From: Phytopseudomonas argentinensis
GTDB taxonomy: Bacteria; Pseudomonadota; Gammaproteobacteria; Pseudomonadales; Pseudomonadaceae
Assembly: GCF_900113905.1 (NCBI RefSeq)
Contig: NZ_FORC01000001.1
Location: 1,176,060 to 1,240,059 of the forward strand
DNA length: 64,000 bases
Direction of reading: 5' to 3'
Position numbers and translations under genes: made by a program. How positions within the stretch are numbered: the first letter of the stretch is position 1; each line of letters starts with the position of its first letter. Below, piece by piece: positions 45,576 to 53,123 of the stretch. The notes under the pieces were generated by a model. It worked only from the letters and a program-made list of their open reading frames with translations, had not been told where the DNA came from and did no database searches.

Positions 45576-46493
45576 TTAACGTCGCCATGGCGCCTGCGCC
45601 AGCAACTCGGCGCAGCGCGCCTGCACGAACTCGCGCAGCAGGTGCACCGGCTTGCTCAACTGCTCGCGGTGAGTGCAGATCAGGTTGAGTGGCGTCGGCT
45701 CGCCAAGCACCTCTGGCAACAGGATGCGCAAGCGCCCGGCGTGCACATCACCGGCCACGTCCAGCCAGGATTTGTAGACCACACCGGCGCCCGCCACGGC
45801 CCAGCGTCGCACCACGTCGGCATCGTCGCTGAGGCGGTCGCCAGCCACCTGCAGGCTATGCGCCTGGTCATCGTCATGAAAGCGCCAGCGCTCGTAGGCG
45901 CGGCCGCCTAGCATGTAGATCAGGCAGTTGTGCTGGCGCAGGTCACTGATCTGCTGCGGCTCGCCATGGCGCTGCAGATAGGCAGGTGCGGCGCACAGCA
46001 CGCGCCGGTTGCCCGCCGCCACCGGCAGCGCCACCAGGCTAGAGTCCTCCGGCTCGCCATAGCGCAGGGCGATGTCGACGGGCTCGCGAAACAGGTCGGT
46101 AACCCGGTCGCCGAGCAGCAGACGCAGCTGCACCTGGGGGTGTGCCTGCATGAAGGCGTCGAGCCAGGGCAGCAGGGTGTTGCGGCCAAAGTCCGACGGC
46201 ACCGCGAGCTGCAACGGCCCGCTGATCGTCGACTTGCTACCGGCCAGCTGCTGGCGCCCGGCTTCCAGACTCTGCAGCACCTGGCGAGCATGCACCAGGT
46301 AGGCCTCACCTTCGGCCGTCAGGCGCAGGCTGCGAGTGGAGCGGGCGAACAGGCGAACCTGCAAGGCTTGCTCCAGGCGTTTCAGTGCCGCACTGGCCAC
46401 CGCGGGCGAGGTATCGAGCAGCCGCGCGGCCGCCGACAGGCTGCCGACTTCGGCGGTGCGCACGAACACCTGCAAATCATCCAGACGCAACAC
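45576..46493 (-). CDS. LysR-family transcriptional regulator
   Basis: The 305-residue protein opens MLRLDDLQVFVRTAEVGSLSAAARLLDTSPAVASAALKRLEQAL, the LysR winged helix, followed by a ligand-binding domain (GPLQLAVPSDFGRNTLLPWLDAFMQAHPQVQLRLLLGDRVTDLFREPVDIALRYG). It is divergent from the monooxygenase/alcohol dehydrogenase pair. A perfect 7-7-7 palindrome at 46503-46523, 10 bases from its start codon, is the probable binding site and implies autoregulation. Confidence 0.93.
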   Translation of the reverse strand: MLRLDDLQVFVRTAEVGSLSAAARLLDTSPAVASAALKRLEQALQVRLFARSTRSLRLTAEGEAYLVHARQVLQSLEAGRQQLAGSKSTISGPLQLAVPSDFGRNTLLPWLDAFMQAHPQVQLRLLLGDRVTDLFREPVDIALRYGEPEDSSLVALPVAAGNRRVLCAAPAYLQRHGEPQQISDLRQHNCLIYMLGGRAYERWRFHDDDQAHSLQVAGDRLSDDADVVRRWAVAGAGVVYKSWLDVAGDVHAGRLRILLPEVLGEPTPLNLICTHREQLSKPVHLLREFVQARCAELLAQAPWRR

Positions 46494-46502
46494 GGCCGCT
46501 CA

Positions 46503-46523
46503 CTTTCAAAAAAAAATTGAAAG
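46503..46523. promoter_or_regulatory. Probable LysR operator, 21-bp palindrome
   Basis: CTTTCAA-N7-TTGAAAG, with an all-A spacer, has perfect 7-base arms and contains the T-N11-A pattern of LysR-type sites. It stands between the divergent LysR gene and the monooxygenase gene. Confidence 0.75.
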
Positions 46524-46598
46524 AGACTCTACTTGCCCGCTGTTTTTCTTGCCACGCAAATAAACGAGCATGGCTCTACCTTATAGCGGAGCCTCACC

Positions 46599-46886
46599 AT
46601 GACCCTGACACTGGTTGCCACCATCACCGCCCGCAGTGGCCAGGCCGACATCGTCGAAGCCGGGCTGCGCCAACTGGTCAGCGCCAGCCGTACCGAAACT
46701 GGCTGCCTGCAGTACGACCTGCATCGTCACCAGGAGGATGCCGATGTCTTCGTGATGATCGAGCAGTGGCAGGACAATGCCGCCCTCGCCTTTCACCAGG
46801 CCACCGACCATTACCGCCACTTCAAGGCCACCTGCGGCGATGCGCTGCAGAGTGTCGCCTTGCAACCCCTGAACCGTATAGCCTGA
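46599..46886 (+). CDS. Antibiotic biosynthesis monooxygenase (ABM)-domain protein
   Basis: The 95-residue protein has the dimeric alpha/beta ABM fold: LVATITARSGQADIVEAGLRQLVSASRTETGCLQYDLHRHQEDADVFVMIEQWQDNAALAFHQATDHYRHF. The ExGCxxYxL and EQW motifs match YgiN-type putative quinol monooxygenases. It is the first gene of a pair with an alcohol dehydrogenase 14 bases downstream, both probably under the divergent LysR. Substrate unknown; a quinone or aromatic stress role is a family-level guess. Confidence 0.88.
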   Translation: MTLTLVATITARSGQADIVEAGLRQLVSASRTETGCLQYDLHRHQEDADVFVMIEQWQDNAALAFHQATDHYRHFKATCGDALQSVALQPLNRIA

Positions 46887-46900
46887 TTCCGAGGAAGCCC

Positions 46901-47917
46901 ATGAAAGCCGTCGCCTACCACCAGTCATTGCCCATCGATAACCTGCAAGCGCTGCAGGACGTCCAGCTGGACGCGCCAACACCAGGCCCACGTGACCTGC
47001 TCGTCGAGGTGAAAGCCATCTCCGTCAACCCGGTGGACACCAAGATCCGCCGCAACGTGGCGCCCGAAGCCGGCCAGCCCAAGGTGCTTGGCTGGGATGC
47101 TGCCGGCGTGGTCAAGGCGGTCGGCAGCGACGTCAGCCTGTTCAAGGTCGGCGACGAGGTGGCCTACGCGGGCGCCATCAACCGTGCCGGAGCCAACAGC
47201 GAGCTGCATGTGGTCGACGAGCGCATCGTTGGTCGCAAACCGGCCAGCCTGCCCTTTGCCGAAGCCGCTGCCCTGCCGCTGACCGCCATCACCGCCTGGG
47301 AGCTGCTGTTCGACCGCCTGCAGGTGGCTGACGGCACCACCGACCAGGGTCAGAGCCTGCTGATCGTCGGTGCGGCCGGTGGCGTCGGTTCGATCCTCGT
47401 ACAGCTGGCGCGCCAGCTCACCGGGCTGACCGTGATCGGCACTGCCTCGCGCCCGGAAACCCAGGCCTGGGTTCGCGAACTGGGCGCCCACCACGTGATC
47501 GACCACAGCAAGCCGTTGAACGAGGAACTGGCGCGGATCGGCATCGCCCAGGTCACCCACGTGGCCAGCCTGACCCAGACCGACCAGCACTACGACCAAC
47601 TGATCGAAGCCCTGGCCCCGCAAGGCCGCCTGGCGCTGATCGACGACCCGCTGCAGCCGTTGGACGTGATGAAACTCAAGCGCAAGAGCATTTCCCTGCA
47701 TTGGGAACTGATGTTCACCCGCTCGCTGTTCGAGACCGCCGACATGATCGAACAGCACCGCCTGCTCGACCGCGTCGCCGACCTGGTGGATGCCGGCACC
47801 CTGAAAACCACCCTGGGCGAGCACTTCGGCACCATCAATGCCGACAACCTGCGCCGCGCCCATGCCCTGCTGGAAAGCGGCAAGGCCAAGGGCAAGATCG
47901 TGCTGGAAGGGTTCTGA
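46901..47917 (+). CDS. Zinc-type alcohol dehydrogenase / quinone reductase-like protein (MDR family)
   Basis: The 338-residue protein has the MDR GroES-like domain (MKAVAYHQSLPIDNLQALQDVQLDAPTPGPRDLLVEVKAISVNPVDTKIR) and the Rossmann domain (SLLIVGAAGGVGSILVQLARQLTGLTVIGTASRPE). The zinc ligands of classical alcohol dehydrogenases are missing, so it belongs with zinc-independent quinone oxidoreductase/ZADH proteins. The ATG follows GAGGAAG. It is cotranscribed with the ABM-domain gene. Confidence 0.9.
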   Translation: MKAVAYHQSLPIDNLQALQDVQLDAPTPGPRDLLVEVKAISVNPVDTKIRRNVAPEAGQPKVLGWDAAGVVKAVGSDVSLFKVGDEVAYAGAINRAGANSELHVVDERIVGRKPASLPFAEAAALPLTAITAWELLFDRLQVADGTTDQGQSLLIVGAAGGVGSILVQLARQLTGLTVIGTASRPETQAWVRELGAHHVIDHSKPLNEELARIGIAQVTHVASLTQTDQHYDQLIEALAPQGRLALIDDPLQPLDVMKLKRKSISLHWELMFTRSLFETADMIEQHRLLDRVADLVDAGTLKTTLGEHFGTINADNLRRAHALLESGKAKGKIVLEGF

Positions 47918-47924
47918 AGCTCCC

Positions 47925-48184
47925 GTAGGGTGGGTTAGCGACGCCAGACATAGCCGTACCAGCCCCCGCCATCTTGGTGCGTCGCGTAACCCACCAGCCG
48001 ATAGCAGCCATGACGCTCATGGTGGGTTACGGCGCATCGCCTTCCGCACAATCCTGAACATCTCTAACAGGCGCCTCACCCACCCTACAAAATCGAGGCA
48101 AACCCACAGACGTAGGGTGGGTGGAGCGCCGCGTGGCACGATTTCAAAAATCCCACCTAACCAAGACGCGTCGCGTAACCCACC
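47925..48184. repeat. Cluster of three GTAGGGTGGGTTA-type repeats
   Basis: Three related units fill the gap between the dehydrogenase and phuW: GTAGGGTGGGTTAGCGACGC..GCGTCGCGTAACCCACC (47925-47995), ATGGTGGGTTACGGCGCATCGC..CACCCACCCTAC (48019-48088) and GTAGGGTGGGTGGAGCGCC..GCGTCGCGTAACCCACC (48112-48184). Each can fold on itself through GGTGGGTTA/TAACCCACC ends. This is a widespread dispersed family in gammaproteobacteria. No gene is supported in the gap. Confidence 0.75.
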
Positions 48185-48212
48185 AATCGGTATCGACCGC
48201 TGGGAGCGTCGC

Positions 48213-49097
48213 CTAACGAAACTGCGCGCAATGGTCCTCGGGCGGTAGCGCGGCGGTGTACCACACATAGTCCGCCTGCTCGGCGGTTACCGGTTTGCCG
48301 ACCTCGGACAGGATCAGCACCTGAGCACTGTCTGGCGCGCCCAGGTCACTCAGGTGCAGCGGCACGCCCAGGTCCTGGCGCACATGGTAGGCGCCGGCCA
48401 GCAGCATCGCCGGCACTGGCGCTTGCAACAGTTGCTCGGCCTTGCGCCGGTCCCGTTGCTGCTGCACCGCCAGCATCGCCGGCAGCTGGCTAACCGGCAG
48501 TTTGTCGCAGTGCGACTCGCGAATCTGCGCCAGCAGCGGCTCCTGCACTGCCGCCGCGGTCGAGGCCTTACCTTGCAGCAGCGGCTGCTGGCGGTAGATG
48601 GCCATGATCTCGGCCCGGTCGAGATTCGCGGCACGCAGGGGGTAATCTTGGGCCAGACCGTGGCGCACTATGGGCCCATAGTGCGCCCATGGCCAACCGT
48701 TGCTCCACTCCAGCGCCTTGGGCAGATCGGCGATCTGCAGGCCCTCGCGCAACTGCTGCTTCACGTCGTCGACCTGTGGCTGCTGACTGGCCGCGAGCAT
48801 TTCCAAAAGCAGGCTGCCCTGGGGCCGACGCGCCTCCAGAGCGTGCAGCAGCCAGAGCTGCAAGGCGTGGTGATCCGGGTTGTCATGCTGCTCGCCAACC
48901 AGCACCAGCGGCGCCGTTGCCAGCCGTGTGACAAGCTGCTCGGGCGTCAGGTGCGTGCCGCTGCGCAGGTCGATGATCTGCCCCAGTTCGGCGTGCTCAC
49001 GTCCCCCAGGGCTTTGCCACTGGGGCACGGGCGCCAGGGCGGACTGGCTTTGGCAGGCGGCGAGCAACAGCAGTACAGATAACCACAACGTACGCAT
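48213..49097 (-). CDS. phuW: ChaN/PhuW-type haem-associated lipoprotein
   Basis: The 294-residue precursor has a lipoprotein signal (MRTLWLSVLLLLAACQSQ, Cys at residue 15) and a ChaN-like domain: PLVLVGEQHDNPDHHALQLWLLHAL, LEMLAASQQPQVDD, ALEWSNGWPWAHYGPIVRHGLA and MLLAGAYHVRQDLGVPLHL. ChaN proteins bind haem as dimers. It is the last gene of phuS-T-U-V-W, in the position of phuW in P. aeruginosa, and lies 10 bases after phuV. The symbol is assigned by position and family. Confidence 0.85.
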   Translation of the reverse strand: MRTLWLSVLLLLAACQSQSALAPVPQWQSPGGREHAELGQIIDLRSGTHLTPEQLVTRLATAPLVLVGEQHDNPDHHALQLWLLHALEARRPQGSLLLEMLAASQQPQVDDVKQQLREGLQIADLPKALEWSNGWPWAHYGPIVRHGLAQDYPLRAANLDRAEIMAIYRQQPLLQGKASTAAAVQEPLLAQIRESHCDKLPVSQLPAMLAVQQQRDRRKAEQLLQAPVPAMLLAGAYHVRQDLGVPLHLSDLGAPDSAQVLILSEVGKPVTAEQADYVWYTAALPPEDHCAQFR

Positions 49098-49107
49098 CGG
49101 TTCTCCT

Positions 49108-49875
49108 TTAACGGGCGACGATCAACGGATGCCCCCGCTCGGGATGCTGCTGCACCAGCACCTCGAGGCCGAACACCGCCTGTAGTGGTTCGGCACGCAG
49201 CACCTGTGCCGGCAAGCCGACGGCGTGCGTGCGGCCATCGTTGAGTAACAGCAGGCGGTCGCAGTAGCGCGCCGCCAGATTCAGGTCATGGAGAATGACC
49301 AGCACTGCGGCGCCCTGTTCGGCAAAGCGACGCACCGCCTGCAAGGTGGTGTGCTGGTGCAGCGGGTCGAGCATGGAGGTGGGCTCGTCGAGCAGCAGCG
49401 TCTGTTCGGCGCCGCCCGGCCACAGCTGCGCCAGCACCCGCGCCAGGTGCACGCGCTGGCGCTCGCCCCCGGACAGTTCCAGGTAGCTGCGCTCAGCCAG
49501 GTGTTCGGCATCGGCAGCCTGCAGCGCTTCGCGGACGATCTGCGCATCACGCTCGCGGCCGGTGTCGTGGGGCATGCGACCCATCCTCACCACATCACCG
49601 ACGGCAAAACCGAAGCTCAGTGACGAACTCTGCGGCAGCACCGCCAGGCGACGGGCGCGTGCCATGCCCTGCCAATCCTGCAACGGGCGCCCGTCCAGGG
49701 TGACCTCGCCAGCGGCCGGGCTCAGCTCGCCGCACAGCGCACCGAGCAAGGTACTCTTGCCGGCGCCATTGGGGCCAAGCACACCGAGCACCTGGCCTGG
49801 CTGCAGCCCGAGGTCGATATCGACCAGCACCTGTTTGCTGCCACGCAGGATCGACAGCTTGTGTGCGCAGAGCAT
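49108..49875 (-). CDS. phuV: Haem ABC transporter ATP-binding protein
   Basis: The 255-residue ATPase has Walker [10 protein letters not shown] (residues 34-42), the signature [18 protein letters not shown] near 130, Walker [13 protein letters not shown] near 160 and a switch His in [14 protein letters not shown]. It powers haem import through PhuU. Its start codon overlaps the phuU stop by one base. Length and order match PhuV/HmuV. Confidence 0.95.
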   Translation of the reverse strand: MLCAHKLSILRGSKQVLVDIDLGLQPGQVLGVLGPNGAGKSTLLGALCGELSPAAGEVTLDGRPLQDWQGMARARRLAVLPQSSSLSFGFAVGDVVRMGRMPHDTGRERDAQIVREALQAADAEHLAERSYLELSGGERQRVHLARVLAQLWPGGAEQTLLLDEPTSMLDPLHQHTTLQAVRRFAEQGAAVLVILHDLNLAARYCDRLLLLNDGRTHAVGLPAQVLRAEPLQAVFGLEVLVQQHPERGHPLIVAR

Positions 49876-50912
49876 CAGGTACGCCCCTGCAGCAGCAGAT
49901 AAAGAAAGAAAGGTGCGCCGATCAAGGCGGTGACGATGCCAATGGGCAGCTCGGCCGGCGCGAGAATCAGCCGCGCGAACAGGTCAGCGAGCAGCAGCAG
50001 GCTGGCCCCCGCCAGCGCGGATGCCGGCAACAGCACGCGGTGATCGGGCCCCACCAGCAGGCGCACCAGATGGGGAACGACCAGTCCGATAAAGCCGATC
50101 ATGCCCGCTGCGGCCACCGCCGCGCCGACACCCAGCGCGGTGCAGAACACCAGCTCGCGCTTGAGCCGCTCCACCGCCACGCCCAGGTGGCGCGCCTCGG
50201 ACTCGCCGAGCAACAGGGCGTTCAGCGCCTGGGCGCGGCGCGGCAGCCATAGCGCCACTGCCAGGGTCACCAGCAGCAGCGGCCACAGCCGTGCATAGCT
50301 GGCGCCGTTGAGGCTGCCGAGGTTCCAGAAGGTCAGGGTGCGCAGGGTGGCGTCGTCGGCCAGGTAAGTGAACAGGCCGATGCAGGCGAACGCCAGCGCG
50401 TTGAGGGCGATGCCGGCAAGCAGCATGGTGGTCACGCTGGTCTGCCCGTTGCGGCGGCCAAGGCGATAGACCAGCGCCGTCACCACCAGGCCACCGAGAA
50501 AGGCGCACAGCGACAGCAGATAAGGCGCGAACAGCTCCGGCAGACCGCCCAGGGCCGCCCCGCCGACGATGGCGATGGCCGCGCCAAGCGCCGCGCCACT
50601 GGACACGCCGATCAGGCCGGGGTCGGCCAGGGGGTTGCGAAACAGCCCCTGCATAGCCACGCCGCACAGGGCCAGCATCGCGCCGACGGCAAGGCCCAGC
50701 AGGGTGCGCGGCATTCGAATCTGCCCGAGGATCAGCTCCGCCTGCTGCAGCCCATCGGCCGGCAACGGCACACCCGCTAGGCGCAAGGCGGCTCGCAGGG
50801 TGTCGCCCAGCGGCAGGCTGACGGGGCCGAGTGCCAGGGACAGCCACAAGGCAAGCGCCAGCAGCAGGCCCAGTGCAACAAACAGTGAGCGCGGGCTGAT
50901 GACGGCCTTCAT
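49875..50912 (-). CDS. phuU: Haem ABC transporter permease
   Basis: The 345-residue FecCD-family permease has about ten hydrophobic helices and the family motifs [49 protein letters not shown] (about 60-105) and [31 protein letters not shown] near 270. It forms the inner membrane channel for haem. It overlaps phuT by four bases (ATGA) and phuV by one. Confidence 0.96.
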   Translation of the reverse strand: MKAVISPRSLFVALGLLLALALWLSLALGPVSLPLGDTLRAALRLAGVPLPADGLQQAELILGQIRMPRTLLGLAVGAMLALCGVAMQGLFRNPLADPGLIGVSSGAALGAAIAIVGGAALGGLPELFAPYLLSLCAFLGGLVVTALVYRLGRRNGQTSVTTMLLAGIALNALAFACIGLFTYLADDATLRTLTFWNLGSLNGASYARLWPLLLVTLAVALWLPRRAQALNALLLGESEARHLGVAVERLKRELVFCTALGVGAAVAAAGMIGFIGLVVPHLVRLLVGPDHRVLLPASALAGASLLLLADLFARLILAPAELPIGIVTALIGAPFFLYLLLQGRT

Positions 50913-51796
50913 GGTGTGGCGGGTTTGAGCGGTGTGCGACCTGGATAGAAGGCGGCGGAAAGCTCGGCGAGGCCGGCGGGAATGCGCGGGCCGAGCCCGC
51001 CGACCAGCAGGGTCGGGTCGATGGCCACCAGGCGCCCTTGCTTGCCGGCCCTGGTCGAGGCCAGGGCCGGGTTCTGCTCCAGCAGCGCCTGCCTGGCTTC
51101 ATCACCGCTGAGGCGGCGGTCGGCAAAAATCACCACCTCGGGATCCAGCGCCAAAAGCGCTTCGGTGGACAGCGCCTTGTAGCCATCATGGGTGGTCAGG
51201 TTCTTGCCACCCGCCCGATCGATCACCCAGGCGGCGGCAGTGTCCTTCCCACCCGCCATGGGGCTGCTGCCAGCATGGCCGAGCAACAGCAGAACGGTCG
51301 GCGCCGGGGTTTGCGCCTGGGCCTCTGCGACCCAGGCAGCCTGTTCTTTCAAGCGAGCCTGATAGGCCGCGAACACGCTCTCGGCACGTGCCTCATCCCC
51401 CAGCAATGAACCAATGCGCTTGAGGTTGCCATGCAGCACCTGCAGGTCGGCATCGGCAGGCAGCGCCTCGACCTTCACGCCGGCGGCGGCTAGCTGCGCC
51501 AGTACCGGCGGCGGCCCCATCTCCTCGGTACCGAGCAGCACCTCGGGGCGCAAGGCCAGAATGCCCTCGGCGGCCAGTTGGCGCTGGTACCCGACGCTGG
51601 GCAGCTTCTGCAACGAGGCCGGGTGTTGGCTGGTGGTGTCCACGCCGACCAATTTGGCCTCACCGCCGAGTTCGACCACCCATTCGCTCAATGAGCCCCC
51701 GGCGCTGACCCAGCGTTGCGGCAGGTTGTCGGCGCTCGCCGCCAGCGGCGACAGCAGGCTGGCGAACAGGGCGAATGCAGCGAGGGGGCGGGTCAT
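50909..51796 (-). CDS. phuT: Periplasmic haem-binding protein
   Basis: The 295-residue precursor has a signal peptide (MTRPLAAFALFASLLSPLAASA) and the two-lobed class III binding-protein fold (RWVSAGGSLSEWVVELGGEAKLVGVDTTSQHP, GYQRQLAAEGILALRPEVLLGTEEMGPP, YKALSTEALLALDPEVVIFADRR). A Tyr such as that of SVGYQR is the usual haem ligand. The ATG at 51796 begins the signal peptide; the open frame extends further without homology. It hands haem to PhuUV. Confidence 0.95.
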   Translation of the reverse strand: MTRPLAAFALFASLLSPLAASADNLPQRWVSAGGSLSEWVVELGGEAKLVGVDTTSQHPASLQKLPSVGYQRQLAAEGILALRPEVLLGTEEMGPPPVLAQLAAAGVKVEALPADADLQVLHGNLKRIGSLLGDEARAESVFAAYQARLKEQAAWVAEAQAQTPAPTVLLLLGHAGSSPMAGGKDTAAAWVIDRAGGKNLTTHDGYKALSTEALLALDPEVVIFADRRLSGDEARQALLEQNPALASTRAGKQGRLVAIDPTLLVGGLGPRIPAGLAELSAAFYPGRTPLKPATP

Positions 51797-51869
51797 GGAG
51801 CAACTCCGAAAGCAAGGTTCATATCGGGCCGCCCGAAATGCGCAAGCGGCCAGGGCAGGCAGTGTAGCG

Positions 51870-52931
51870 TCAGGCTGGCAGGGCCGGGGTTTGCTCGGCC
51901 AGACGCCGCCAGTCATCACGCTCGGGCACGCCGGGCTTGCGCGCACCGAACAGCTGCAGGATCAGCTCACCCTTGGCGTCGAACGCTTCCCAGCTGGTGA
52001 TCACCCCATCGGTGCTCGGCTTGCGCACCCGCCACAGGGTGTGAACCTCATTGGCCTTGAGGTGCAGGTTGAACTGCGGGTCCAGCACGTTGAACCAGGT
52101 GTCCATCCACTTCAGGTTGCTGACCGGCCCGGTGTGGATCTGGATGCAGTGGCGGTTGCCGACGAACACCATGATCGGCACCTCGGCCGCCGCGGCGCGC
52201 TCGAACAACCCTGGCAAGGCGTCGGGCGCCAGCGGCTCGGCCCACTCGCGCCCGGCCAGACGCAGGGCCTGGGTGCGGGTTGCGCCATGGTTTTTCAGCA
52301 GGGCGAAGAAATGATGGGTGTCCTTCAGCGCCGCCCAGCCGGCGCGTAGCGATTCACCGTCGATGGCTTCATCCGCCTGCACGGCTGCGGGCTCCGGCAT
52401 GGGCTTGAGCGCCAGCTCGGCGCTTTGCTGCTCATCACGAAAGCGTGCGACCAGCGGCTCCCAGGCGGCCTGCTCGCTGTGGTCGGTGAGGTAGACCTTG
52501 TGCACCGCGGTGCCCTGGTGATCGAACACCTGGACGCTGCGCAGCACGCCACGGGGCGTCTGCTCGGCCACCGCAAAGGCGCTGGCCCAGCCGCCGAGGA
52601 ACAGCCGCAGGTCGATATCCGGCGACACCACCAGGCCCATCTGGCCGTTACCGGCAATGGTCACCTCGCGGTAGACGCCCTTGCGCTCGTGCACGCAGGA
52701 CTCGTTGCGGGTCAGCGCCATGACATGACCAAGCTCGCCGAGCGCCGGCAGTAAAGCCGCCCAGTCAGCACGCAGGCGCACCGTATCCACGCCCAGGCGG
52801 CTGGCCGTCAGCTCGCCCTCGCTGACCCCCAGCTGCGCCGCGGCATCCCGGGCGCGCAGATGCGGCTGCTCGGCGCGCAGGTCTTGCCAGGCGGCATACA
52901 GGCCTTCGCCGGCTACGGGTAGATCACTCAT
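51870..52931 (-). CDS. phuS: Cytoplasmic haem-trafficking protein PhuS
   Basis: The 353-residue protein is a HemS/ChuX/PhuS member with two similar halves (about 1-175 and 176-350). It has LGVSEGELTASRLG, LARxES-like ALTRNESCVHERKGVYREVTI and, in the second half, the matching NRHCIQIHTGPVSNLKWMDTWFNVLDPQFNLHLKANEVHTLWRVRKP. In P. aeruginosa PhuS passes haem to the oxygenase HemO. The ATG at 52931 lies 8 bases after AAGGAG. No haem oxygenase gene is present in the window. Confidence 0.95.
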   Translation of the reverse strand: MSDLPVAGEGLYAAWQDLRAEQPHLRARDAAAQLGVSEGELTASRLGVDTVRLRADWAALLPALGELGHVMALTRNESCVHERKGVYREVTIAGNGQMGLVVSPDIDLRLFLGGWASAFAVAEQTPRGVLRSVQVFDHQGTAVHKVYLTDHSEQAAWEPLVARFRDEQQSAELALKPMPEPAAVQADEAIDGESLRAGWAALKDTHHFFALLKNHGATRTQALRLAGREWAEPLAPDALPGLFERAAAAEVPIMVFVGNRHCIQIHTGPVSNLKWMDTWFNVLDPQFNLHLKANEVHTLWRVRKPSTDGVITSWEAFDAKGELILQLFGARKPGVPERDDWRRLAEQTPALPA

Positions 52932-53033
52932 CACACCAACTCCTTGTGGGCCATCGACAGGCGGGGCGCCGTGAATCGAAAGGGTAAACGCCTTGCACGG
53001 GGAGCGAAACCGCTATCAGTTAGCGAATCTTAA

Positions 53034-53071
53034 TTGACACATAATCTCTTTTACAAATAAGAATCATTAAT
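53034..53071. promoter_or_regulatory. phuR-phuS divergent promoter with Fur-box-like site
   Basis: The gap is AT-rich against the GC-rich surroundings. TTGACA at 53034-53039 can serve as -35 for phuR. At 53053-53071 the sequence ACAAATAAGAATCATTAAT matches the 19-bp Fur consensus at about 12 positions, including AATCATTA in full. Fur control of phuR and phuSTUVW is established in P. aeruginosa. Confidence 0.65.
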
Positions 53072-53123
53072 ATCTAATCAGCCGCCACTCACTTCGTATT
53101 CCGACATGATCAAGGAGAACCCC

